From NCBI RefSeq assembly GCF_000346465.2, contig NC_034009.1, positions 31,191,359 through 31,255,358 of the forward strand: 64,000 bases of DNA, in the 5' to 3' direction. Both the position numbers and the translations under genes were made by a program. Within the stretch, counting starts at the first letter, position 1. Each line of letters starts with the position of its first letter. Positions 11,255 to 22,153 of the stretch are shown here, in pieces. The notes below the pieces were generated by a model, which saw only the letters and a program-made list of their open reading frames with translations, did no database searches and was not told where the DNA came from. The DNA comes from Prunus persica (taxonomy: Eukaryota > Streptophyta > Magnoliopsida > Rosales > Rosaceae).

Positions 11255-12597
11255 CTAGCATGTGGTCCATCTTCTTTGCATACAAGGCATGCCATATAAC
11301 CCTTTGTGCTCCACCCAGAAACCATTGCATATGCGGGAAAATCATTCACAATCCACATAATTGCTGCCCGTAGAGTGAACATCTTCCCAGTGAATTTATC
11401 GTACGTGCGCATATCGTTTGTCCATAAATCCTTGAGCTCATCCACCAACGGCCTTAAGTAAACATCGATTGACCTGCCAAGATCCTCAGTTTTCAAAACA
11501 GTCATCATCATGTACTCTTTTTTCATGCATTTCCAAGGCGGCGAATTATATGGGAATACAAAAATCGGCCAAGTGCTGTGGTGTTGGTTTAGAACCCCAT
11601 ACGGACTGAATCCGTCAGTGGCAAGTCTCAATCTAACATTTCGGGGATCAGCAGCAAACTCGGGGAACGTTCGATCGAACTCTTTTCATGCATCCCATGT
11701 GCAGGATGGTGCATCACATCGTCATCTACCCGTTTTTCCTTATGTCATCTCATGTCTGTGGCAGTATGCGTCGACATATGCAATCGTTGTAGCCTAGATT
11801 TAAGGGGCAGATAACGCATGACTTTTTGTGGGATCTTAGTTATTCTACTATGAGATGTCATTTTGAACCTCGACTCATTGCATATAGGGCATGTATCCAA
11901 TGTTTCATACTCTTTGTAGAATAACATGCAATTGTTTTTGCAAGCGTGAATTTTTTTTTATAACCCAGTCCAAGACCATTCAACACCTTTTGCACGTGTC
12001 TATGGTCTTTCGGCAAACAATTGTCCGTCGGAAGCATTCTCTTGAAAACTCCCAAAAAGTAATCGAAACACAGGTTCGACATACGATACTTTATTTTTTC
12101 GTGCATTAGCTCCACAATGGCCGTGAAAACGAAAAAGCTCTCGCACCTCGGGTATACTCTTGGTTGTTATTTTTTAATAGTTATTCATATTGTTCGAACT
12201 CTGCACTGTCCATTGGGGTAGGCACGTCATCTTCCCCTTCTTGATTGATGTTGGTCGATGCAAATGAAAAAGCATCATTTATAATATTCATGACTTGTTC
12301 ATTAGGATCCACAATATGTTCAACATTGTCCACTCTTGTGGCATTTGAAGATGAAACATTGTCTAATTGTTCCCCATAAAGGTACCAAATGCTATATGTC
12401 TCAATCATTCCATTCCTTACTAAATGAAATCCAACATTTTCAATTGTTTCCCACAACGTGTTGTTACACCTCCTACAAGGACAACGGATTCTAGTTGTAC
12501 CTGGGTTGTGTGTACGTGCAAACTCAATAAAGTCATCGATTCCATCCAAGTATTCGTCTGCGCATCTATTTGGGTTCTGTATCCACCTCCTGCTCAT
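11245..12597 (-). pseudogene. TNPD-like CACTA transposase, truncated and frameshifted
   Basis: The N-terminal frame (12181-12597) has the transposase-associated zinc-binding motif, with RCPCRRCNN and a downstream EQLDN. Next come MELMHEKIKYRMSNLCFDYF (11858-12115), DTCPICNESRF (11745-11927) and the Transposase_21 core RLATDGFSPYG...PPWKCMKKEYMMM (11245-11631). The pieces sit in different frames, and a TGA replaces a Trp codon just after TATDMR. The domain stops at YMACLVCKEDG, so the rest of the catalytic region is missing. It cannot make active transposase. Confidence 0.8.
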
Positions 12598-12599
12598 AT

Positions 12600-13395
12600 T
12601 TTCTGGAACTACAATGACAACACAACAATCACAACAACTTCATACGAAGTCATAATGACACCTTATGCCTCCGGTAAAGGCCTTATTCCATTCGGGAATG
12701 CATAGTCATGTCATGTAATTTACGGCTACATAAGATTAGATTTCGACATGGATGAATTTCGAAAGCATTTCGATACAGTTCTTGAGGTGTACCACAGGTA
12801 TAAAATACCTACGTACCACCCGAAGAACGTACAGAGATGACAACAAAATCTCCACAACCGAAACCTAATCCTGTAGCCTTACATTATGTGACATGACTTT
12901 GCATTCCCAAACTGTCCAAATAATTGGACAATTCAAGAATTAATTAGACCGCAGTCCTGCTTTACGCATCCATGCACGAAATCCAACTAATTTCGAACGG
13001 GAAACTAAGTTTTACTACAAATAAAAAAAAAGTACGAAGTTAATTTCAATTAACTTCGTATATCACAATACATTGTGCTACGTCACGCACAATTTAACAA
13101 CATAATATAAATATAATTTCACAAAAAAAAAAACATAACAAACTAAGTTTAACATAATGTTATTAATTTTATATTCTTAAAATATAAAGCGAATAAAATA
13201 CCTTCTCAAGCTTTCTCCACCAATCGCTAATTACAAATATCCCTAAAGAGAACGAAATTAATAGCATTAGTATGAATTTACATTAATACTTTTAAACTAA
13301 CGACAAGGAATATTTACCCAATGAACATACTGAACTCCCAGCAGAAGCAGAAGTCTGGTAGAGGCAGAGTTTTTTTTTTTTAAAGTAACCCTATG
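12600..13395. other. CACTA 1 interior, 5' non-coding part
   Basis: This AT-rich DNA upstream of the TNPD-like frame has no protein-like frame. It leads into the right subterminal repeat array, which begins near 13430. Confidence 0.5.
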
Positions 13396-14409
13396 CAATG
13401 GTAGAAAAAAAGATTATAAGAAGAAGGATTTTGCGCAACGAATATGGTTTCGTTGAGCAAAAAAAATTTCGTCACGCAAAAAATCATTTTCGCCGCGCAA
13501 GTGGTCCATTTTGTCACCCAAATACATGTCAACATCGGACTTTTCTACGACGGGAAAAAAATTTTGTCGCTCAAAATTTCATCGTGCAAAAGACAATTTT
13601 CGTCGCACATGAACGTGCCGACATCAAACTTTACGCGACGACAAAAAATTCCGTTGCGCAAGTATTTGGAGCCAAATCAAAAAATCCAACGTTTTCTTAC
13701 GCAACGATATATATTTTCGTTGCGCTAAGTATTCATTTGCTACGACATTTGGCGTCGCGCAAGTGTTTGGCGCCAAATAAAATAACCCGCGGTTTTCTAG
13801 CTAACTTTGCGCGACAATAATGATTACCGTCGCGCTAGGTTTTCTTTCGCGACGATATTTGTCGTCGCGCAAGTTTTAGCGCCAAATAAAATAAACTCGG
13901 GTTTTTCTTCTCAACTTTGCACGACGATCACAGATTTGGTCGCCCTAATATTTTTTGAGCGACGAATCTTTTCGTCGCGCAAGTTTTCAACTATAAAATT
14001 ATTATCTGCAGTCCTTTGCGCTACGATTGATTTTTTTCGTCACGCAAGAATCGTTTGCAGGACAAATTTTGCGTCGTTGTGCAAATAGTAAAATGTAGTA
14101 GTGAGGTCACCTACCGTTGGATATTATTCCAATGGTTCAAAAAAGTTTCTTAAAAGGAGTGCAAAAGTGAGTGAACCGTTGAATTTACATCCAACGGTGA
14201 GTGACTACAAATCTCTTGAACCTCTCATTTTTCCAAACGTTCCCATGAGGAGGGAAAACAAAATCCAAGTTGGGAGAATGGCTTCACTTTCTCCCCTACT
14301 TTCCCATGGGTCAGGCAACGATTTCTCATGCCTGGACTTACCAAACATGAGAAAGCAATTGATTTTTTATCATCAAGTCTCCTTTCTCATGAACCAAACG
14401 AAGCCCAAG

Positions 14410-14586
14410 ATTACTCTTCAAGTTAGTCCAAAATCAGGCGACATTGACAATATTGCTGATGAAGGCAGCGTGGTGCATTTGGTGCTTCAATATGAAAAGC
14501 TGAACGACAGTGTTCCAGACCCACATCTCCAGCTCCAGTTGGCAGTTATTCTCGTCGAAGAGACTGATAATTTCCTTAATCATTGA
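14410..14586 (+). pseudogene. MLP pseudogene, exon 2, 3' part
   Basis: The coding sense resumes as ITLQVSPKSGDID...EGSVVHLVLQYEKLNDSV..PHLQLQLAVILVEETDNFLNH and a TGA at 14584-14586. This segment has no internal stop and is closest in wording to the MLP genes at 21524 and 26720. Together with 8538-8657 it makes about 297 bp of exon 2. Confidence 0.88.
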
Positions 14587-15187
14587 CCACACTAGCTACA
14601 CTACAAGGGTTATCTAGTGTGGTATGGTATATTTACCATCTGCCGTCTGCGTATGCAATAATAAAAAGTGCAAGTTAAAGTTAATCATGCTTACATGTTT
14701 TTTTTTCCTTCTCTGTTTTGTATAATATGTTTGTGTACACGTGTTGTTACCAGAAAATGCAAAATGAACGAAAATTCAAGCTGAGAAATCTTGATCAACA
14801 TCCCAATGGAGTGTGTTCAATTGTTTCTTATCATATTTAATTTCTCAACGACCACCCGGACAGTCGACATATCTGTATGATTCACTTGCAAGGATTTAAA
14901 GCAAAAAGAAATTGTAAATAATTGGTGGAAAGCATCTAAGCATTCCAAACAATATACCTGAACATCACTGAAGATTTTGTAAATCCTGAGACAATTGACA
15001 TTTAGTCTTCCAAGAAGCATGCCCATAATTTTTAGACTCCTTCCACACAAAATTATTGTGTTGATTGTCGTCGGCCCTATTACTTAAACTTTTATGTAGG
15101 GCAAGTTGTGGATTGTCACTAAATAATGCATCCAATAACCTAAGACTGTGGGCCCCTACTACAGGTAGCTTTAGTAAATAACTTTTC
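14587..15187. other. Flank between MLP pseudogene and MLP gene 2
   Basis: The 3' flank of the pseudogene and the 5' flank of the next gene. No further feature recognised. Confidence 0.5.
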
Positions 15188-15196
15188 CTATTTAAG
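15188..15196 (+). promoter_or_regulatory. TATA-like box of MLP gene 2
   Basis: CTATTTAAG stands 86 bp before the ATG at 15274, the same spacing and nearly the same wording as at the MLP gene at 26720. Confidence 0.5.
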
Positions 15197-15509
15197 CTTA
15201 TCTCGGGGTGTTTTCTGCCAATTCCATCTATTAACCTTGGGCTTATCTCCTTAATCGATCTCATAATTAAGGTATGGCTTTGGTTGGTAAGCTTGAAACA
15301 GAAGTAGAGATAAACACGCCTGCTGATAAGTTTTACAAAATATTCGCGAGCCAAATAATGCACCTACTTCCTAACGTCTCCTCTGACAAAATACAAGGGG
15401 TTGAGCTACATGAAGGTGATTGGGAGACTGCCGGTTCTGTCAAGCATTGGGATTATACCTTGGGTAAGTAACACAACACAACAGCCAATTAATTAGATTT
15501 AAAAAGTAA

Positions 15510-16566
15510 ATTACCCATCTATATATTGATTTGTCCCCTGAATTTGTATCTAGCTTTCGATTTATCTTTTATACATTTTTTTAAAAAAATTAAGGATATG
15601 AACTTCTTTTTTTCGCCAATTTCCCCCTTGCCATCTAAATTTGCAACATTTCATCCAATTTGCCCTTAAATATAAGGGCAAAATGGTAATTTTGTAAGTT
15701 AAAATTAAATATAAAATAAAATAATTTTTTTTTTAATTTGAAATAATACTCTCTCTCTGTGTCTCTCTCTCCAAGTGGTTACGGGTTGAATTATGTGGGT
15801 GGGGAGGGCCGGGGATGGGATGGGTCTGCGTCTGGGGGCAAGGGTTGGGGGATGGGTCTCAGCTGGGGCTAGAGTGGTTGTATGGTGGATCTCAAGGTTG
15901 GTTGTATGTAGAGAGAAAAACAGAGGGTGAGAGAGCAAAAGAGGGTTGGGGAAGGTGAGACTGGGGGTTAGGTTGAGGAATTTTAGGGGGGGAAGGGGGG
16001 GTGGGATTCTCTTCTCAAAATTTCATAACCTGTTTGGTATGCAATTTNNNNNNNNNNNNNNNNNNNNNNNNNNNNNNNNNNNNNNNNNNNNNNNNNNNNN
16101 NNNNNNNNNNNNNNNNNNNNNNNNNNNNNNNNNNNNNNNNNNNNNNNTATGAATTGAGTATGTGACAGGGAAAATCTGCACTCTTAGTTGGTTACTGTGA
16201 CAGTGACTGGAAGTGGATCTGAGGAAGATATGAAAAGCACTTCCTGGATATGCATTTTCATTTGGAAGTGGTGTTTTTTTCATGGGCATCAGTCAAACAA
16301 ACACAGTGTGGGCTCTCTCTACTGCAGAGGCAGAGTATGTGAGTGCAGCAGAAGGGGGTTGTCTGTTTTTTCTATTGTCAATTTTCCTCTTCTTTTTAAA
16401 AAAAAAAATGATTTAACAGAAAATTGGATGAAATGTTGAGGATTTAGATGACATGAGGGGAATTGGAGAAAAAAAGAAGTTCATATCCTTAATTTTCTAA
16501 CAAAAAAAGTATAAGAAGTAAAACGAAAATTAGGTACAAGTTCAGGGGACAAATCAACAGTTATGC
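15510..16566. mobile_element. Mutator-like non-autonomous element in MLP intron
   Basis: The left side (TTGATTTGTCCCCTGAATTTG...TTAAGGATATGAACTTC) is mirrored inverted at the right (GAAGTTCATATCCTTAA...ACAAGTTCAGGGGACAAATCAA). The same inverted ends, diverged, bound the 271-bp element at 53152-53422, which has a 9-bp target duplication. The interior includes TC/GA-rich DNA and the assembly gap. The outer ends are good to about 15 bp. Confidence 0.55.
16048..16147. other. Assembly gap (100 N)
   Basis: Exactly 100 undetermined bases, which suggests a placeholder length. It lies within the intronic element, so it does not touch the MLP exons. Confidence 0.99.
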
Positions 16567-16599
16567 CTATTATATAGTCATTACTTATTATGAGCTCAC

Positions 16600-16631
<32 letters not shown>

Positions 16632-16635
<4 letters not shown>

Positions 16636-17034
16636 TCCCCTTCTATTGAGGGATCCCTTAAATAAAATTATTTGAGGGACGCCCTTTAGGGTACCCTACA
16701 ATTTTTTTCCCAATGATCCAAACCATCTATTTTTTAGGTCTTCATTCATAGATCATCCTAACAAAAAATTAGACAAATCGGAAACCGTTTCGACATCCAA
16801 TTGTGTCTTACAAAATCAATGAACACGGTCCTTCAAGAAAATGCTAAAATTTCAATAACTTAATTGAGTGGTCAAATGATATCGGATTCAAGTGATTTTT
16901 TGTAGGGATGATCTTTGAATGAGTATCTACAAAATAGACGGTTTGGATTAGTGAAATACAATTCGGAGTGGGGCCTACAAGGGGTGTCTCTCAAATAAGC
17001 TTATTTGAGGGATCCCTCAATAAAAGCTCTCTGT
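16632..17034. mobile_element. MITE-C copy 1, inserted in a (TA)n tract in an MLP intron
   Basis: The left end ACAGTCCCCTTCTATTGAGG and the inverted right end ACAGAGAGCTTTTATTGAGG share ATTGAGGGATCCCT. Both sides are (TA)n. A second copy at 27879-28282 is nearly the same length (403 and 404 bp), highly similar, and also embedded in (TA)n. No coding capacity is seen. A preference for TA repeats recalls the rice Micron/Micropon MITEs, but the family is unassigned. Confidence 0.8.
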
Positions 17035-17405
17035 ATATATATATATATATATATAGACAGGAGCTCATTGAGTTTAAAGGAGACAGTTGAAGCGATAGAT
17101 GAGGAAAACAAGACAGTGACATTTCAACGTTTTGGATGGAGAAATATTGAAGCATTACAAGAGCTTCAAGGTCACTCTTAAAGAGACAGAAAAGACCAAT
17201 GGAGGCAGTTTGGGGAAATGGATTCTGGACTATGAGGAGGTGAAGGACGAAATCCCAGCTCCGCAATCTTATCAGGATTTTGCAGTTAACATCACCGAAG
17301 ATCTTGACGCTCATCTTGTCAATGCATGATATCATTGAGATATATATATACTAATAATTATTTAAGAGCTTCTGTTAAATTTATAAGTTCGGTATTTTAG
17401 TGATG

Positions 17406-17895
17406 TTTGCATCTTATTAAGTGCTGGCTTAGGCTCGATTTCCATTTCAATCCTTATAAGCGGCTGGACGTCCGTGTACTTATACAGTTGTACTAATTAA
17501 TAGAAAGAAAGAAGAAAAAAAACCTATGTGCAAATATGTATTTGGTATTGGTGATATTTGTGGATAATAATCAATCCTATTTTCTGTTTTAATTGATAAC
17601 CATATTCATGCTTAATGACAATATATAAACGGACTTTTTTCTATTGCAATTTCCAATAGGGATCTCTCAACTAAAATAAAAACAAAAACAGAAAGTGTTG
17701 TGCGGAACACTCCAATACGTTGTTTTCGATGGACTGTACGAGTTGTCTGGAATCAAAACTTATCCAAAGTTTGTGATTTGAGTGAGTGATGTTGCATCTT
17801 AATTAAGTGCTGGGTTAGCATCGATTTCAATTTCAATCCTTAGCGGCTGGACGTGCGTGTACTTGCACTAACAGAAAGCAAAAATAAAAACAAAA
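17406..17895. repeat. Direct repeat in the 3' flank of MLP gene 2
   Basis: About 105 bp at 17406-17515 (GCATCTTATTAAGTGCTGGC...AGCGGCTGGACGTCCGTGTACTT) recur at about 17790-17895. The spacing of about 385 bp implies a local tandem duplication of the 3' flank. Confidence 0.7.
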
Positions 17896-18250
17896 ACAGA
17901 AAGTTGGGTATATATCTAATCGGAAGAAGGATATATCTTTACCCAAAAAAAGATGGAAAAAGAATCCTCTTTCTGATCCACCATAAGATGAAGATAGTGG
18001 AGATAGGACATCAGTAGTTCTAGCTTGCCCTACTGGAGGGCCCAGAAAACTGCATAATTGCTTCGCAGAACCACAAACCAGGATCAGCTGGAATATTGTG
18101 TCCTTGACAGAACCAAACTTTGGAATATATACATGCATCATACATCAGCTTTTGAAATATATTTCAATTCATACGCATACCGTGAATAATATTGGCTAAA
18201 GTAGTCAAGAGGATACATTATACATGTGATGTCTATAATTTCTTTCTTCT

Positions 18251-18285
18251 ATATAAAGACCAAGTGAGAGAGAGAGAGAGAGAGA
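18251..18285 (+). promoter_or_regulatory. TATA box and (GA)n of MLP gene 3
   Basis: CTATATAAAG (18251-18260) is followed by a (GA)n run (18266-18287) and then the ATG at 18373. The TATA-to-ATG distance is about 115 bp. Confidence 0.6.
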
Positions 18286-18372
18286 GTTATATATTTTTCA
18301 CCAGGCTCTAGCTAATTTCATACAAATTTCGAAGGTACGTTATACAACTCTCGATTGAACAATACATAATAT

Positions 18373-19047
18373 ATGGCTCAAATAGCAAACATAGAAGTCC
18401 AAGCCGAGATCAAAGCCAGTGCTGACAAGTTCTACGAAATCTTTCGTAGCAAAGGGTACCTTTTGCCCAAGATCTGCCCTAATATTATAAAGGATCTACA
18501 GGTGCTTAAAGGTGACGGCAGCTCTGTGGGCTCAATCAAGCAATGGACTTACGTTGCTGCAGGTAACAAATATATTAATTAATACTCTATGATATGAGTT
18601 AATATATGCATATATAATATAGTGGAGAGATAAAATAATCGTTATAAATTGCTCTTATATGGTCACATACATTCAATCATAACTGTCAATTTCATAGCTG
18701 GACTATTATTTATCATAAACCTAACCTCCACCTTAATTAATTGGTTGTCTAAAACCATGATAGGAAATTTTTCTGAGGTTTCGAAAGAGACAATTGAATC
18801 CATAGATGAGAAAAACAAATCAATCGCCTTCCGAACGGTGGAAGGAGAGGTCACGAAACACTACAAGAGTTTCAAGGCGACAGTTGAAGTTACACCAAGG
18901 GGTAATGGATGCAGCAGCAGCTCATCAGTGAAATGGAACATAGAATACGAGAAGCAGAATGAGGCTGTTCCGGCTCCTAATAAGTATCTGGACTTTGTGG
19001 TCATTCTCACTAACAATGTTGATGCCTACCTTCTCAATAATGCGTAA
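18373..19047 (+). CDS. MLP-like protein 3, 2 exons, 157 aa
   Basis: Exons are 18373-18562 and 18764-19047. The phase-1 donor is GCAG/GTAACA and the acceptor is GATAG/GA, giving Gly at the junction. Exon 1 reads MAQIANIEVQAEIKASADKF and ends GSIKQWTYVAAG. The usual HEGDWETxGS turn is altered to LKGDGSSVGS, so the loop charge differs from its neighbours. Exon 2 carries SEVSKETIESIDEKNKSI, a short Ser run (CSSSSS), and the C-terminal helix ending NNVDAYLLNNA. The frame is complete, with a TAA at 19045-19047. It is the most diverged intact member of the array. Its role is expected to be that of the MLP family (small-molecule binding in the cytosol); the ligand is unknown. Confidence 0.88.
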
Positions 19048-19646
19048 CAGATGCTAGTACAATATTACCCACAGCTGGTACAATTAGCATATTATTGGTT
19101 TAGTAAAGAAAAACAATATACATTTATCAGATCGATCTGACGTTAAAAATTGTTGCAAGACGAAATTAGAAAATCAATCAAATTAAAGTAGCTCGCAAAA
19201 AGACACGCTAGAGAAATAGGAAATCTAATCATAGACCCTTTCATTGCATGTGGAACATGTGGTTTCCAGATTGAATATATAAAGTATTTTATAATGAAAA
19301 ATGACATTTGATCGACAGCCAGTCACCGACCCCAACTAATGATAATAATTAATTTGATAAGTACACGGCAAAAAAAATTAGTATTATTATTGCTAAAATC
19401 AGAATTATCCACCCGCCAGCAGTTTATTAATTCGTTCTGACAGTGTGACTTGATGAGCAACTGTTGATGAGTCCCGTTGAATACGCCCGATTTCTCAGGC
19501 AGATTCCTATGAACAGTAAGTATTAGGGTATGGGCTATAACTTGATCATATGCATGGGATATTGCAGTCAAATTAACTAATCACAAAGCCCCAAGGCTCC
19601 ACGTATTTTGGTTCATAGAATTCATAGGCATTGAGAAAGTTGTTTA
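19048..19646. other. Intergenic, no gene seen
   Basis: AT-rich flank of MLP gene 3. No gene or repeat end could be supported. Confidence 0.5.
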
Positions 19647-19983
19647 GGGCATGTTTGGTATTCAACTTGAATTTAACTTTTTAAATTTAAAAACAGAATT
19701 TGAGTTCAAAACAAAGAAAACCTGCTTGGTAACCCTATTTTTAAAAACTCAAACTCAAGAAAAACTAAAAAAAATACTATAATTATTAAAAATAAAAAAT
19801 ATTTATTTTTTCAGTTTTTTTCTAACAACTCACCAGTTCTCAAATTTTTAAGATTTGAAAACAGTTTTTAAATTGCATACCAAACAAGTTTTTAAATCTT
19901 AAAAATAGATTTAAGAACTCCTTGTTTTTAAGAAAAATCAAAGTTTTTGAGTTCCTTATTTGAATAGGATACCAAACGCTCCC
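19647..19983. mobile_element. Tourist (PIF/Harbinger) MITE, 337 bp, TTA duplication
   Basis: The ends GGGCATGTTTGGTAT and (inverted) GGGAGCGTTTGGTAT are flanked by TTA on both sides (19644-19646 and 19984-19986). The interior is made of inverted A/T-rich blocks (TTTTTAAATCTTAAAAA types), so the element can fold into a near-hairpin. This fits a Tourist-type MITE fully. Confidence 0.85.
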
Positions 19984-19986
19984 TTA

Positions 19987-21398
19987 CCTGTCACGATCGC
20001 TGTCTCCCCCTAACAAATAACAATCACTTTCCAAACATTATATATGAGATATGTCACCAATCATCACATATGCAATAAATGTTTTACCTGCTCTCTTTTT
20101 TAAATCGAAATAGGATCTTCTAGTGGTTTTTTCTGTGTCGGTATTTTGTTTCAACTTAAAAACAACACGGTAATGTTTTAGCTTTAGACTTAATTAGAAT
20201 TTAGGACAAACATTAAAATGATAATCAACTGAAGATCAAATGGAAGTTTGAAATAATGTAGTTTGTGGACGCACATAACAATCATATTCACAATAACAAA
20301 ATCTATAGATAGCCTTTTTTTGAACGAAACAACTTTTGATTTCAGATGTCTGATCATATTTGAAATTAGTCACACACATTACCGACATGCTAAAATCAGT
20401 ATTTCGTCTTTATTTATTGTGGTGGGGTTTGATGGATCCCACAACAACTAACACATAAATAATTGAAGTGAGATTCATGTGTTTTTTATTATTTATTTTT
20501 GGGTTGTTGTTGTTGAGATAGAAGAGAGATCCATGTGGTTTTGAAAATGGAGAACAAATAGTAAATAATGAAAATAATGTGGCTTGTGGATCATGAGCTT
20601 CTACATTTAGGTCCCGTGCATTTATTCGTATTTATCCTCTCGTGAGCGTGTTTCATCCAACATTGCTTTTTTTATTTTATTTTATTTTATATATAATAAC
20701 TTCCCCTTCTTCCTGGTTTGAGCGTTGTGGTTTCGATTGCCTTGTTGCTGGCCGTCTTGAATAAAAAATACAATTCCAACTTTTTCTGTATTAATGAAAA
20801 TTCTGATAAAAACTGTTGTTCCAAATGACCAAGTTCCTATACGAAGATAAACAACCAATCTTCAATCGAAAAAATCAACTTAACCAGTCAGAGGAGTACA
20901 TGTGGGATGACCATAAAATTGCATCTTATACCTTGATCAGGTCAATGGTATCAGTTGGCTCTTGATCGATCTCAATTTCTTTGTTGGCATGAGTCGTCAC
21001 CGTTAATCATAGTTCCTCCCCTCAGCCTCAAAACCAGGTGAAGCGTTGACTCCTTTTAGAATGAATCTCAGTCCAGTGGATATGTTGATAATATATTTCG
21101 ACAATTCCTATATGAATCTCTGTTGTGGCAATTGAAATAATGAACAAAGGAGTTTTGGATTAAAAAAAATATATAAAAAAAGGGGCACGCTAGGAGTAGG
21201 AATCACGTTAAAACAAACCCTCAACGACGTTAACATGAGTTTTGGAAAGAAAAAAAATTCTGATTTAAAGTTTGATGAGGTGTCATGTGTTAAGGGGGTT
21301 AGATTGTTTGGGTGGCTTAAATTTAACGAAATGCAAGTAAATGCAGGAGACTTAAATGCAGAGGCTCAAGATCCACGACTTATATGGCTCCATCACTA
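19987..21398. other. Intergenic upstream of MLP gene 4, no feature seen
   Basis: About 1.4 kb without a protein-like frame. A short diverged repeat (AATAATGTAGTTTGTGGA near 20254 and AATAATGTGGCTTGTGGA near 20573) is the only structure noted. Confidence 0.5.
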
Positions 21399-21407
21399 CT
21401 ATATAAG
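21399..21407 (+). promoter_or_regulatory. TATA box of MLP gene 4
   Basis: CTATATAAG lies about 125 bp before the ATG at 21524. Confidence 0.6.
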
Positions 21408-21523
21408 TGTAAGTAAGAGCCTAGGTGTTTCTTCACCACTGCCACGAAACTTCTTCTTATTTTATTGTCATTTATTTATTTCCTCATTTAATCCGGCTTA
21501 GAGCATAACGTTTTTGTTCAAAA

Positions 21524-22153
21524 ATGTCTTATGCTGGTAAGGTGGACACTGATGTTGAAATCAAGGCTCCTGCTGTGAAGTTCCACGAATTCTTCTCGCA
21601 GAGGCCACACCATCTATCCAGTATCAGCTCTGATAAAATTAAGGGTTGTGATTTACATGACGGTGACTGGGGAAAAGTCGGCTCTGTCGTCAACTGGAAT
21701 TATGTCCACGGTAATTAATTAGGCTTCATAAATGTAGCTAATATTGGGCTATGTATATGATTTACTGCTTGATTAGAGTTTGAATTAACGTAGTCATAGA
21801 CTCGTAAGTTGAATAATATCTGATAATCATCGTTATTTAAACATGCTTAATCTTCAATTACTAATTACATGGTGAAATTATTGGCAGATGGGAAAGCTAA
21901 GGTTGCTAAGGTGGTATTCGATGCCATAGACGACGAAAAGAACTCGATCACTCTGAGAGTTGTAGAAGGAAATCTTCTGGAGCATTACAAGAGCTTCAAG
22001 ATCACAGTTCAAGCAACTCCAAAAGGGGAGGGCAGCGTGGTGCATTGGACTTTTGAATATGAAAAGGTGCATGGCGATGTCACAGACCCACATACGTTGC
22101 TCCAGTTGGCAGTTGATCTCACCACAGATATTGGTGCTCACCTTACTGCCTAA
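21524..22153 (+). CDS. MLP-like protein 4, 2 exons, 150 aa
   Basis: Exons are 21524-21710 and 21888-22153, with a 177-bp intron that has a GGTAATT donor and TTGGCAG acceptor, phase 1. The protein reads MSYAGKVDTDVEIKAPAVKF at the start, HDGDWGKVGSVVNW at the exon 1 end, DGKAKVAKVVFDAIDDEKNS at the exon 2 start, then LLEHYKSFKITVQATPKGEG and the final TTDIGAHLTA. It has canonical MLP length and every conserved block. Its closest relative here is the gene at 26720 (shared GKV.TDVEIKAPA.KFHE.F..RPHH). Nothing appears broken. Confidence 0.92.

Larger units (their letters stand above)
8944..14103 (-). mobile_element. CACTA (En/Spm) transposon 1, 5.16 kb, degenerate
   Basis: The left end CACTATGACATTTTACTATT and the right end, read inverted, CACTACTACATTTTACTATT are the terminal inverted repeats. 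Both ends carry dense subterminal repeats of the type GCGCGACGAAA/TTCGTCGC (about 8965-9360 and 13430-14090), the binding-site arrays typical of this superfamily. The flanking triplets (TGA and AGG) do not match, so the 3-bp target duplication has decayed. Two minus-strand genes, TNPD-like then TNPA-like, fill the middle. Both are broken. Confidence 0.88.
8901..14214. mobile_element. MITE-B (palindromic-ended) inserted in MITE-A, split by CACTA
   Basis: The left part (8901-8943, ACAGTCCCGATCTCTTGAAC...CCAAGAGATTG) and right part (14104 to about 14214, CCGTTGGATATTATTCCAAT...CAAATCTCTTGAAC) match the complete 185-bp copy at 54151-54335. The right terminus beyond the inner CTCTTGAAC is missing, so this copy has lost its last ~30 bp. 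Confidence 0.7.
8658..14406. mobile_element. Tourist-like MITE-A inserted in MLP exon 2, itself split
   Basis: The left end GCCCTTGTTTGGTTCA (from 8658) and the right end, read inverted, GGGCTTCGTTTGGTTCATG (from 14406) are terminal inverted repeats. The MLP flanks repeat AAG (8655-8657 and 14407-14409), a 3-bp duplication as expected for PIF/Harbinger-Tourist elements, although these usually target TTA/TAA. MITE-A DNA occupies 8658-8900 and about 14215-14406. Everything between came later. The same family is near-complete at 571-1040. Confidence 0.75.
15274..17329 (+). pseudogene. MLP gene 2, frameshifted, intron enlarged by transposons
   Basis: Exon 1 (15274-15463) is intact: MALVGKLETEVEINTPADKF... 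to WDYTLG, with the family's phase-1 donor GGTAAGT. Exon 2 runs to a TGA at 17327-17329 and is clearly MLP (EILKHYKSFKVTL, NITEDLDAHLVNA). A 1-base excess near 17125 (ACATTTCAACG) shifts the frame between the first third and the rest. Its beginning (17057) has been rewritten: the acceptor AG now sits inside a (TA)n tract beside a MITE, and the usual DGKA..V start is replaced by unrelated residues. The intron is about 1.6 kb and holds two elements plus a 100-N gap. It is either a pseudogene or, less likely, a gene hit by assembly errors. Confidence 0.75.

Noticed and set aside
14965..15363. 132-codon minus-strand frame upstream of MLP gene 2
   Set aside because: It overlaps the MLP exon 1 antisense and shows no family features.
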